From Alectoria sarmentosa (lineage: Eukaryota; Ascomycota; Lecanoromycetes; Lecanorales; Parmeliaceae), in contig WOGZ01000272.1 in NCBI GenBank assembly GCA_009733775.1, positions 1 through 44,808 of the forward strand: 44,808 nucleotides of DNA, read 5' to 3'. The notes below the pieces were generated by a model, which was not told the origin of the DNA, did not search any database, and worked only from the letters and a program-made list of their open reading frames with translations. Positions 20,405 through 29,979 of the stretch are shown here, piece after piece; position 1 is the stretch's first letter; the number at the start of each line of letters is the position of its first letter. The position numbers were made by a program, and so were the translations under genes.

Positions 20405-23368
20405 ATGTCAGACTCAACAACAGCGTCGAACCCCGGCCCAGGCTGTGGGAAGTTCGAGGGTCAGGGAGCTCAGCTACTCTTGTGTCTAGTCGCGGACCCT
20501 TTTACGAACACTGTGAGCTTTTCCATCTTCTGTACAAACCCTATCGTTACTTACTCTGGCGCCCAGTTTCATCAAATCGCCGTCTTCTCCGCCTTAGGAT
20601 ACTCCGTAGGAACCATGGTCCTCATCACCCTTGCCTTCTCTATAATGCGGCCTCATAACTCTGTCGTCTACGCTCCGAAATTAAAATACGCAGACGACAA
20701 GCATGCTCCCCCTCGGATTGGGAAAGGCATGTTTGCATGGTTCTGGCCGGTTGCTTCGACCAAGGAGCCAGAGCTTGTAGAAAAGATTGGGCTTGATGCT
20801 ACGATATTTCTACGATTCACGAGAATGTGCAGGGATATATTCGTCTTGGTGACAATAGTAGCGATTGCGATCTTGCTACCAGCCAACATTATCGGTAGTA
20901 AAAAGAACAAATCCCAGGTCGCCACCAACGAGTTTTTAACCCTCGCTACTCCCCAATACGTCACAGGGGCGGCTTTGTGGGTGCATGTCGTCTGTGCCTG
21001 GGCAATCAACATCATCATGGCTTTCTTTTTATGGCGGAATTATGCAGCTGTCACACGATTGAGAAGGCAATATTTTGAGAGCGCCGAATATCTAACAGCG
21101 CTGCATTCACGGACACTGATGCTCACGGATATTCCCTCAGCCTGCCGAACCGACGAAGGTATCCTACGCTTGACAGACGAAGTGGAGCAGACAAGCGGTT
21201 TACCTCGAGCAGCTATAGCCCGCAATGTGAAAGAGCTCCCCGAATTGATTGAGGAGCACGACAAGGCAGTCAGAGAATTGGAGGGGGTATTGGCAATATA
21301 TTTGAAGAACCCAGACAACCTGCCAGCGGATCGCCCTACCATGACGCCATCGAAGAAGTACCGTAAAAACAATGGTAGTCAGAAAGTGGACGCGATTGAT
21401 TATCTAACTGATCGAATCGGCGAGCTGGAGATGGAAATCAAGCATGTGCGAGAATCGATCGACAAGCGTAATCCTATGCCCTTTGGGTTTGCCAGCTATG
21501 AGAGGATCGAAGACGCGCATACCGTGGCATATGCGGCAAAGAAGAAGCACCCTCAAGGCACGACGATCAAGATGGCCCCAAGACCTAACGATCTCATCTG
21601 GAAGAATCTACCTTTATCGAAGAAGGATAGGAATTGGAAGCGATTTATCAACAACTTCTGGATTGCCATTCTCACCATCATCTGGATCGCTCCCAACGCG
21701 CTGACTGCTATCTTCCTGTCAAATTTAACCAACCTTGCAAACATTTGGGGAGGATTCAAGAAAGAGTTCGAGCATCACTCGACAATCTGGTCCATCGTGC
21801 AAGGTATCGCTTCTCCAGCGTTGACCTCTCTTGTCTATCTCATACTTCCCATCATTTTCAGAAGGCTATCTATCCACGCTGGTGACACAACAAAGACTTC
21901 TCGGGAGCGTCATGTCGCTACTAAATTATATGCCTTCTTCGTCTTCAACAACCTGGTCGTCTTTTCCACGTTCTCCGTATTATTCACGTTCATATCCTTC
22001 GTCGTCAACAATCGAGATAAGGGCGTCTGGGATGCAATCAAACAAGGCGAAATCTTATTCCATTTGGTATTCGGCCTCTGCCAAGTGTCGCCATTCTGGT
22101 TGACCTGGCTTCTGCAACGCAATCTGGGCGCTGCCGCAGACCTCGCACAGGTACTCAATCTTACGTGGGGCTGGTTCAACAGAACGTTCATGAGCCCCAC
22201 ACCTCGACAAACCATCGAATGGACAGCCCCACCCGCTATGGACTATGCCGTCTACTATAATTACTTCCTCTTCTACGCTACCGTAGCCCTTTGCTTCGTC
22301 ACCATCCAACCCCTAGTCATCCCTGTCACTGCCTTCTATTTCGCCGTCGACTACTGGCTCAAAAAGTACCTACTCCTCTACGTCCTTATCACCAAAACAG
22401 AGTCTGGCGGACAATACTGGAGGATACTCTTCAACCGCCTCCTCTTCGCAACCATATTCGCTGATTTCATCATCGCTCTCGTCGTCAAATCCAAAGGAAC
22501 ATGGGTCATGATCGGAGTGATGGCACCACTTCCGCTCCTGCTCATCGGGTTCAAATTCTACTGCGCCTCCACTTTTGACGACCAGAACGAATTCTACACT
22601 CGAGCTACGCTTAAAGATCCCGAACATCTCACAGATGCAGGACATAAAACCCGTAAGAATGATCGTGTGGGCACCAAGTTTGGCCACCCAGCCCTTTACT
22701 CGAAATTGATGACCCCCATGGTCCACGCCAAGGCCCAACACGTCATCGGGCAGGTCTACCGTGGCCGCCTCAACCCTGAGAACAACATGTCGGCGCCCAT
22801 GGGCTACTCAGACATTGCTATGGATCCTATGTCGAGAGACGTCCCCGGCAAAACAGCAAGATTTGCGCCTGAGCAGCAGAAACAGAAAGACATGTTCGAA
22901 GTGGTGCCAGAGTCTCATCTCGATTTCGGATACTTTAAAGACAGGACAGATTTCTCAGACGAACATGGTGGCGATGGGGAACTTTACGGACGTCCTCAGG
23001 ATCTCGTGTCAGAACGTAGCAGCACACCACGTTCATTTATGGGACGAGATGGGGGCTCTCCGTCTAGTTCTAGAGCGTCGAGTCCGGGACCCGAGGGTGG
23101 CCTTGGCAGGCTGAGTCCGCAGGAACCGCGACAGATGAATCCAGCCTACCGAGATCACTCCCGTCAATCAAGTGCTGGAAGAGGCAATCTCTACAGTAAC
23201 GGCAACGAAAGCGAGCGAAATCTGTTATCCGGCGCACAATCCGTCGGGACTACGGAAAATGAAGAACAGTACGGCTTAGATAGATGGCGGACCGGTGGGA
23301 GTGGTTACATTGGGGTGCCCCAGGGCGAGGAGACGGGGTATGATGCTTTTAGAGGGGGAGGGAAGTGA
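20405..23368 (+). CDS. CSC1/OSCA1-type cation channel (RSN1/PHM7 family)
   Basis: A hyperosmolality- or stretch-gated Ca2+-permeable channel family (DUF221). From the ATG at 20405 the open frame is 987 residues. A likely 54-nt intron at 20513-20566 (GTGAGC..CCAG) lies inside; it is a multiple of three without stops. Its removal gives 969 residues and joins ADPFTNT to FHQIAVFSAL, which fits the family better. The N-terminal helices include GYSVGTMVLITLAFSIMRP, then VVYAPK and the GLDATIFLRFTRMCRDIF block. A cytosolic domain follows (about 230-410; MLTDIPSACRTDEGI, with a PFGFASY strand). The conserved core DLIWKNLPLSKKDRNWKRF leads into seven or so helices. The last 200 residues are Ser/Gly/Pro-rich and probably regulatory. 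Its substrate and site in the cell are not settled by sequence. Confidence 0.92.
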   Translation: MSDSTTASNPGPGCGKFEGQGAQLLLCLVADPFTNTVSFSIFCTNPIVTYSGAQFHQIAVFSALGYSVGTMVLITLAFSIMRPHNSVVYAPKLKYADDKHAPPRIGKGMFAWFWPVASTKEPELVEKIGLDATIFLRFTRMCRDIFVLVTIVAIAILLPANIIGSKKNKSQVATNEFLTLATPQYVTGAALWVHVVCAWAINIIMAFFLWRNYAAVTRLRRQYFESAEYLTALHSRTLMLTDIPSACRTDEGILRLTDEVEQTSGLPRAAIARNVKELPELIEEHDKAVRELEGVLAIYLKNPDNLPADRPTMTPSKKYRKNNGSQKVDAIDYLTDRIGELEMEIKHVRESIDKRNPMPFGFASYERIEDAHTVAYAAKKKHPQGTTIKMAPRPNDLIWKNLPLSKKDRNWKRFINNFWIAILTIIWIAPNALTAIFLSNLTNLANIWGGFKKEFEHHSTIWSIVQGIASPALTSLVYLILPIIFRRLSIHAGDTTKTSRERHVATKLYAFFVFNNLVVFSTFSVLFTFISFVVNNRDKGVWDAIKQGEILFHLVFGLCQVSPFWLTWLLQRNLGAAADLAQVLNLTWGWFNRTFMSPTPRQTIEWTAPPAMDYAVYYNYFLFYATVALCFVTIQPLVIPVTAFYFAVDYWLKKYLLLYVLITKTESGGQYWRILFNRLLFATIFADFIIALVVKSKGTWVMIGVMAPLPLLLIGFKFYCASTFDDQNEFYTRATLKDPEHLTDAGHKTRKNDRVGTKFGHPALYSKLMTPMVHAKAQHVIGQVYRGRLNPENNMSAPMGYSDIAMDPMSRDVPGKTARFAPEQQKQKDMFEVVPESHLDFGYFKDRTDFSDEHGGDGELYGRPQDLVSERSSTPRSFMGRDGGSPSSSRASSPGPEGGLGRLSPQEPRQMNPAYRDHSRQSSAGRGNLYSNGNESERNLLSGAQSVGTTENEEQYGLDRWRTGGSGYIGVPQGEETGYDAFRGGGK

Positions 23369-24155
23369 TGATTTTGCTCAAGCCATCTGGAAATCAGGGG
23401 ACGAAAAGGGGCTGTAAATAGAGGGCGGTCAGGGGATTGGGGTGTAAATAGAAAAAGGGCACAGGCTTATGTTATGATAATGACGGTGGAATAATGACGG
23501 TGGGTTTTTTGGATGAATCGCTTGCAGGACGCTAGATTGCTTTTTGGTATTCGAAAGGAACGAAAGCGGCCACTGGTCAGTTGTCGGCCTCCACAAATAT
23601 CCCATACCGCAGCGCAGCCGCTGATGGACCAAAGATCCATGAAAACATGATGCTGTCTATCACGGCATCAGTAGATTACCCACATGAATGCCCATTCATT
23701 CATTCATTCATTCATTCATTCATTCAGAAGCACCTCCGTCTCACCATCCCAGAGAAGCTTTGGTGCATCGTGTTTTCTTTTTCTTTGGGTTTTTCTCCCA
23801 ACTCCATCTCCAGCTCCAACACATCGTGTCGATGAACCAGCACGTTCAACGGCGCATCAGTCAGTTGCCCACGATATATTCTCACAAGGTTTGTCAACAG
23901 AGCGAGCGAGCGAGCGAGCGAACGAAGCCAATGTCAATGTCAATGCAAATCATTTTTCGTCAGACTTTCACATCATCGATCGGTGACGTCTTTATTATTT
24001 ATTCATTCATTCCCCCTTTCTATTCCACCCTCGTCAAAAATAGATGTAGGACGTAAGACCGTTCATATATCCAATTCCGATCTCCTACTCACAGTGTGTA
24101 TCTATCTACCATCCACCTCCGAACTCACGACGCCAAACGCCCACGTCCGATGCAA
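23369..24155. repeat. Convergent spacer with ATTC and GAGC tandem repeats
   Basis: Lies between the 3' ends of the channel gene and the large minus-strand gene. It holds an (ATTC)8 tract at 23694-23725, a GAGC/GAGCGAGC tract near 23901-23921, and short ATTC copies again near 24000. Open frames such as the one reading SFIHSFIHSF come from the repeat. No gene is seen. Confidence 0.75.
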
Positions 24156-27100
24156 TCATAGAAACTCATCATCCATCATGCGCAGATCCGGCCCCCAGTC
24201 CGGCCTCGGGATCCTCTCGTCCCGACTCGCAGGCTGCCGCTGCCGCCGCCTCAGCCCGTCATCATCGCCCGACGCCAAGCCCACCAGATAGCCCACCAGG
24301 CCGGCGACGAGCTTGAGCGCCACGCGCGCGAAATGGTACAACGGCGCCGCCAAGGTGCCGAACGCCGTGTACCTGTACAGCACCTTTGCGAGTACGAACG
24401 GCGGGCGGGGGGCGTCGATGTCGACGCCGTAACCCACCATGCTGCGCGCGTACACGGGATGGCAGAAGCGGGCCCGGGCCCACATTTCGCCCCCGTACAG
24501 CGCCCATGCCACGAGGGTGCAGACGCCGAGCCAGGTGAGCCGGGGCCGCCAGTCGTCTCGGCGCCAACGCCAGAGGCGGGGGACGGGGACGGTGAGGGAG
24601 GTGATGTGGTCGCGGAAGTCGAAGAGGGGCTGCAGGTCCGGCTCCATGCGGCCGGGGCAGCCGCAGCGCTGGCAGGGCCAGATGAAGTCGTGGAACTCGC
24701 CGGCTTCGATGCATTCGCCCTGGTCGCGCTCTGCCGCGGTTTGGGTCTGATGGGTGGGTGGAGCGGTGGAGATGGTACGTTCAAGGGAGGCGATTTGGTT
24801 TTGGGATGCGCGGAGGGAGGGGGCGAGCTTGGTGAGGCGGGAGAGGAGGTCGGTGTACGATTGGAGGTCGGAGAGACGTGAGGATCTGGACGTTGTGGTG
24901 AGGGCTTGGGAGGAAGGGGATGGTTCGGAGGATGAGGGTGCGGTCTCGGGAGATGGTGGTGTGGGGGCGAGGAGGGTGGAGAAGTCTTCGTCGTTGGCGA
25001 TCAACTCTTCGAGGGATTGGATGGTGGAATCGCCGAGGTGGAGAGTGTGATCTTCTTCGGACTCGGAATCTGAGGAGGTTTTCTTGGGTTGTTTCTCTTG
25101 GTTGGGAGCTCGAGCGTCGTTGATGATCTCCTGTAGTGCAGATTTGGCCAAGGGAGGTCCTGTATACTTGAGAGGAGCCTGATTCTGCAATTTTGGACGC
25201 GCAGATATGGTGTTGGGACTGAGTCTGTGTATTAATTCTGCCGCACCGAGCTTGCCATTGCCCAGTTCTTTCGCGTCCTGTGCGTCAGATGGTGTTGGCA
25301 TTGGAGGTCCTCGACCGCCAGTAGGTAGAGGCGTGTCGATCCAGGCACCGGTTACTAGAGGCGTCTTTAAGTTGACGTCTGCTCTTGAAACCTGTGGCGT
25401 GTCCTCCATAGTCTGATCGACCCATGCGCCAGTGATGACCGGTGTCTTGAGTTTGCTAGTAGGCCTGGGGTTCTGCGGTGTCTGCTGGACTTGATTTTGG
25501 CCCTCCTGGCTGGGTGACTGGCCTGGCTCGTTGGACTGTTTTGCGGGACTAGGACTTTCACTTGTCGCTTTAGCAAGCCGTTTGAGAAGATCATGGGAGT
25601 CTTTTCGTTCATGGCTTGGTCGGCGAGACTTCTGCGTTTTTGGTTCGGACTGTCTGGCGCTTTTCTCACTTGAGGAAACAATGCCATTGGAATTGGCCCT
25701 ATAGATCACAATGGGCGTGTCTGGAACAGCTTCTCCCGTGACCTCTGAAGTAGGCTCTCGATAGTCGTTTTCGTCTAAATCCTGCGGCTCTGACTGTAGC
25801 GTAGACTTGCTCGATTCCTGCCTCTGTGGAGAAGCTCTACTGAGACCATCACTATCATCTCCTTGGGCCTCTTCGAACCCTACTTTTCTTTGCGGACTTT
25901 CTGTAGATGATTTCTTGCGCAGCTCGCCCAGTCTGCTCGTTGTAACCGCTCTCTTCTCGACACTCTCTATTTCTCGCTCTCGGATGCGATCAAGAACACC
26001 GGTTCGAATCCTGATTGGTGGACTGTCAGACACCTGTAAGGATCGTCCAGTAAAGTCGTCGTCATTGACTTCCCATTGACGTCTTCGGTCCAAAGAGGTA
26101 CTCCGCTGGACGGCTGTTGTAGGTGTCGAGCCTTGAGACGACAAGGCTGTCTGCGAAGAACCTTCCACAGAGGGTAGCGGGACCTCAGCTGCAGTTGCGA
26201 TCCACTCATCAATTGGTTCCTCCCAGTCACGTTTTTGGTTTTCAGCGATGATCTGATCTCCAGAGGAATGACGCTTGGGAATATCACCAGTGAGCTTGCC
26301 ACTTCTGCTGTTGATTCTGCTCAGCCAGTCCTTCCCTGGTTTTGCTTTCCTTCCCCAGGCCTTTGGCACGTTGACAGATGGGTCAGAGCCTCTGTTGCTC
26401 AGACTTCCGGCGCTGAAGGCGCTTCCCAGCGAATCGTTGCTTCCTTTGCGCTGCAGGTTGTCTATAGTGAGCCCGACTCTATCTCCAACCCGTGCTTTGC
26501 TGAACGCCTTCTTTCCGCTGTTCAGTGCACCTTGAATCCTTTGTAGATCTTTCGCGTATTGAGACGATCCACTATCAATAGAGGTGTCCGTGATGTTCTC
26601 CATGTAGGATGCGCTTGATTCACCATCGGATTCATGCCCGATGTTTTCCTTGTTGTCAGCCTCACCTTGGGCGACCTCTCCGACAGTACCACCTGGTGAA
26701 GCTCTTCGGGAAGTCCTTAGAGATACAGGAGATGAGGAGCGCTGTATCCTCTGCAGCCGCATCCGATCAAGGTCTTGCGATCTATCCTGCTCGTTGAAAT
26801 CATATCCAGTGATGTCCTCCATGTCCTCTACGGAATCTTCCTGCGCTAGATTCTCTTCTTCAACGATGCGCTGATAGGCCTCAGCGTACCCACGAGGTGG
26901 AGATGACTCCGAAACAGTCGGTGACGTGATTGATATGGCCCGTCCTCGCAATGGACTAGGTGTTCGCGCGCGTGCGGGACTCCGCGCTGACTCGCTTGGG
27001 GACTTTGACTTTGACTTTGCGCGAGGTATGCCTCGTGTTGGACGTGGCTTCAGCGATTGAGAAGAGCGCTTGTGATGAGAGGAAGAGGAGGATGGTGGTG

Positions 27101-27383
27101 CGTTCTCATCGTTGACTTTTGGTGTAGCTTTGAATGCGGCTGCTATTGACCTTGAATTAACTAGCGTCTGTCTAGGCCTTGCGCGCACATCTTGACGTGT
27201 TGGACTCTTGGGTGGACTCGGACTAGGGATATATGAAGTGTTGAGACTGTCCGTGAGGAAGTCGGGCGGCTGCTGTAACGAACGATTGGGTCTGCGCTGG
27301 GCAAACAAAGGCTGATGGCGTTTCAGAAGATCATTGGGCTGCTTCCTCTTCTTGCTTGGACTGTCTGGATCACTGGGTGCCAT
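24156..27383 (-). CDS. Large Ser/Pro-rich protein with C-terminal membrane region, function unknown
   Basis: Single exon, 1075 residues from the ATG at 27383; the GTG just upstream is not needed. About 800 residues are low-complexity and basic (SPSKKRKQPNDLLKRHQPLF; SPARARTPSPLRGRAISI), with many SP/TP sites suggestive of CDK-type phosphorylation and NLS-like KKRK. Two related motifs occur in the middle: LKTPVITGAWVDQT and LKTPLVTGAWIDTP. A predicted coiled segment (LLSRLTKLAPSLRASQNQIASLERTI) precedes CQRCGCPG and WPC. The C-terminal 200 residues hold about two hydrophobic helices (LTWLGVCTLVAWALYGGEMW; ALKLVAGLVGYLVGLA). This suggests a nuclear-envelope or ER-anchored nuclear protein, but I cannot name it. 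The 3' 600 bp is very GC-rich compared with the rest, producing spurious open frames on both strands. Confidence 0.85.
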   Translation of the reverse strand: MAPSDPDSPSKKRKQPNDLLKRHQPLFAQRRPNRSLQQPPDFLTDSLNTSYIPSPSPPKSPTRQDVRARPRQTLVNSRSIAAAFKATPKVNDENAPPSSSSSHHKRSSQSLKPRPTRGIPRAKSKSKSPSESARSPARARTPSPLRGRAISITSPTVSESSPPRGYAEAYQRIVEEENLAQEDSVEDMEDITGYDFNEQDRSQDLDRMRLQRIQRSSSPVSLRTSRRASPGGTVGEVAQGEADNKENIGHESDGESSASYMENITDTSIDSGSSQYAKDLQRIQGALNSGKKAFSKARVGDRVGLTIDNLQRKGSNDSLGSAFSAGSLSNRGSDPSVNVPKAWGRKAKPGKDWLSRINSRSGKLTGDIPKRHSSGDQIIAENQKRDWEEPIDEWIATAAEVPLPSVEGSSQTALSSQGSTPTTAVQRSTSLDRRRQWEVNDDDFTGRSLQVSDSPPIRIRTGVLDRIREREIESVEKRAVTTSRLGELRKKSSTESPQRKVGFEEAQGDDSDGLSRASPQRQESSKSTLQSEPQDLDENDYREPTSEVTGEAVPDTPIVIYRANSNGIVSSSEKSARQSEPKTQKSRRPSHERKDSHDLLKRLAKATSESPSPAKQSNEPGQSPSQEGQNQVQQTPQNPRPTSKLKTPVITGAWVDQTMEDTPQVSRADVNLKTPLVTGAWIDTPLPTGGRGPPMPTPSDAQDAKELGNGKLGAAELIHRLSPNTISARPKLQNQAPLKYTGPPLAKSALQEIINDARAPNQEKQPKKTSSDSESEEDHTLHLGDSTIQSLEELIANDEDFSTLLAPTPPSPETAPSSSEPSPSSQALTTTSRSSRLSDLQSYTDLLSRLTKLAPSLRASQNQIASLERTISTAPPTHQTQTAAERDQGECIEAGEFHDFIWPCQRCGCPGRMEPDLQPLFDFRDHITSLTVPVPRLWRWRRDDWRPRLTWLGVCTLVAWALYGGEMWARARFCHPVYARSMVGYGVDIDAPRPPFVLAKVLYRYTAFGTLAAPLYHFARVALKLVAGLVGYLVGLASGDDDGLRRRQRQPASRDERIPRPDWGPDLRMMDDEFL

Positions 27384-28085
27384 CACGTAGACGCTGGTAG
27401 CTATTTATACAGGGGATGAGCAGGGGAAAACAATGCATTGGCGACTGAATTGGAAGGAATACTTTGGTCCTCTCGGTCGCAAAGATAGTCGTTTGGAGTT
27501 TCACTTTGGGCGTCCTGCTTACTAAGCGCAGGCTTGGCGTGTGAAGCTGCAAGGGCCCAAGTGCCTAGGGCTGCGATTGCCAGATCAACTCGGTCCCAAT
27601 GGTTGTAGTATAGACGCAAGTTGTGCACATGCAGCTACAGCATTCCGCCCACCAATCAGATCAGAGTGTTGTATGGACCTGGACCAAAAGTAGGGAACCG
27701 GAGCGGAAACAATCATCTACCAGTCCCCTTGGCTTGGAGAATGAATGAAGGTATTCTGTACCAATCATCGAAAATCTTCAAACATCATCCTTTGCTAACT
27801 CGGGACTTTGAATGCGGGCATTCAGTACTACGTGAAGTACAAGAGTACAAGAGTACAAGGGTACAAGAGAAGAGAGACCAGCTGTTTGATTGAGAAAGAT
27901 ACTTTGCTCAGTCCCATGGTTGAAAGTACAGTAGGTGATATCTTGTAGTCCTGTTGCTTTTTTCTACTCGTAGGGGCCGAAGCCACCCGTCCCCTCCCCA
28001 TCAAATCCCACTGCTCTTGCAAGTTGCATAAATTCTCTCGATTCCCTCTTCTGAGCAGCAGCATGCTCGCCAAAGTCCCCCCCGC
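27384..28085. other. Intergenic spacer with GTACAAGA repeat
   Basis: Contains four copies of a GTACAAGAG-type 9-10 nt repeat (GTACAAGAGTACAAGAGTAC and following bases) at about 27836-27872. No gene is supported. An AG-rich patch follows the repeat. Confidence 0.55.
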
Positions 28086-28972
28086 TCATCTCTCAACGGC
28101 ATTCACGGCAGCATTGAAGAGTTCGAGGTATTCCGGAAGCAGGCCCTGCTTCGCAATCTCATGCATTTCAAGCACCGCACCCGGAGCACATCTCACAATC
28201 CTTTTGCTTAAGACCTCAACAAGATTTGCCCCTGCCTTCATCTCCTTCAATCCTCTTACATCGCCATGATCTCTGCTGATTTTATACCAACATCCAAGTC
28301 GACCGATGTCCAGTTCAAAGCTGACCTGTTGCAGCGATGCTGGTAGCTGCAAGTACCTCGTCATCCAGCCGTGCCCCCAGTCTATGAGCAGACGAGGAGA
28401 ATGACAGCCGCAAGGAATCCAAATGCTGATGATGATGCGCCGTAACTTTGTTTGATCAAAGTCTGACAACTGACCAAGGAACTCTTGGAGTCCTGCAGAG
28501 CTTTCGAAGTTGAAGGTAGTGTTGAAAAGGAAGAAATCGTCGAATTCAATTGCCAACGTTGGAGACGATCGCCGGAGAACGACAGTTTTTAGATAGGGGT
28601 AATCTCGAAACCTTCCTCCCTTGTTCGTTGATACGCGGCGAGATAGAAAATGTTGGGGGCTGGTTCTCTCAAGGGGTCTTCAACATCATAGCAGAGAATC
28701 TGCGGCGCTGGCCTATGAACCTCGGGCAAGTAGGAGGAACAAAGGCTCCGATAGCAATGGTGGCCATCAAGTACCTCCTCGCGTATAGGCTGGCGTATTT
28801 CCCATGGGAGGTACCCCAAAGTCCCAAGCTCAGTACCGAACTCGGTATCGAGCTCACGAGAATCGGCGAACCAAGCCCATCGCTTCCGAGTCTGATCGAT
28901 AGCACGTTCGAAAAGGCTTTGAAAAATATCGTGCTTTTTGGATGGCAGAGTGACAGCAAGCACGAGCTCCAT
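28086..28972 (-). pseudogene. F-box-like fungal gene, probably frameshifted
   Basis: The 5' part (ATG at 28972, MELVLAVTLPSKKHDIFQ) reads to a stop at 28589 and contains LGYLPWEIRQPIREEVLDG, the LPxEIR start of fungal F-box-like or related proteins, plus PNIFYLAAYQRTREEGF. That pattern normally leads into 'YxxNTF'. The continuation is in another frame: FRDYPYLKTVVLRRSSPTL, then AIEFDDFFLFNTTFNFESSA and GLQEFLGQLSDFDQTKLRRI, to the stop at 28086. The two halves join near 28625 by a shift of one frame. No intron with good signals fits between them. It is either a pseudogene, an assembly error, or a gene with an unusual intron. Function is unknown; the family is common in Dothideomycetes and Leotiomycetes. 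Confidence 0.45.
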
Positions 28973-29979
28973 GCGCTGGCGTTCCTGAAGTCGGTCTGTC
29001 TCTCCACTACTCGTAGCCGGGCGCGAAAGCACATCTGGTTAGGCCATGGCTCGAGAGATGATGACAGCAGGAGATGATGGTTTGTCGCAGCTAGTCGGAG
29101 GTAAAGGGGTTGGTGATCGCTCGATTTGCTGGATAGGTGAAGATACGAAGTATGTGTGGGTGACGCCAACCTCAAGGCTCGTCAAAGTCAATTCAGATAA
29201 TTGGTCTTTGTGGATCATCCATGCAAAGCAATGACTCACAGACAAATAGCCGCGATTGTGACTCGGTCGTGAGTGATCGATGTTTTCACAAAGGTCGATT
29301 TTGACCTTTCGGACTCGAAGAAAACCACTTCGTTCAGCCATGGAATTGCAACGCACGCCCTTGACCGTAAGATTCTTTTGAGTGTCGTTTCTTAAGACGA
29401 ACAATTCGAAACTCGAAACTCTTTCCAATTTGGCAGTTATCCAATGACCGAAACATCTTCGTCACACAGGTCTGACAGGTACATGCATTAGTTGAGCAGC
29501 GATTGCAAAAGTCTTGCATTCTTCGCCTTGCTCTACACATTGCTGCTGAAATGTCATCAGGCCCGACCGAAGATGTAGTTGATCCGACCTGGAGACTGAA
29601 GCCATCAGTAGGCATTTGAGCCGCGATCCAGCACATAAGTGGACTCGCTCTTGCGTCCTATCTTCTGGCAGCTTGTTCGTTCCCATGGTCGTTCCAGAGT
29701 CTCTGCCATGCAGTAGAGCGCGAGGGTCGCGAGGATATGTATGAGACAAACCGCCCATTCTGACGATAAAGGCCCTGCATAGGTCAAGGATTGGACTCCA
29801 AGGCCTAATCAGTGTGCTCAGGGCCATATACACAAGCGAAATACTCACTCGGTCCTTGAACTCTCATGTACGGCATCCATTGTGTCCATGCCTGTCCGAC
29901 GCAGTCTCTGCTGTCGTGGACCTCCAACTGGGAGTCTCGATAATCGGCCATTGTACGCCCACCCGCTCCTCTCCATCCA
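28973..29979. other. Spacer, possible gene remnants, nothing firm
   Basis: Several minus-strand frames of 100-130 codons occur. Some could be remnants continuous with the F-box-like pseudogene, for example MDAVHESSRTE with a GTGAGT donor near 29850. None can be joined into a protein with recognisable features. A CXXC-containing frame (DFCNRCSTNACTCQTC) at about 29480-29520 is noted but not supported. Confidence 0.4.

Noticed and set aside
23684..24056. Frames reading SFIHSFIHSF
   Set aside because: Translation of the ATTC microsatellite.
24251..24881. Several 100-180-codon frames on both strands
   Set aside because: Shadows produced by the GC-rich 3' end of the large minus-strand gene.
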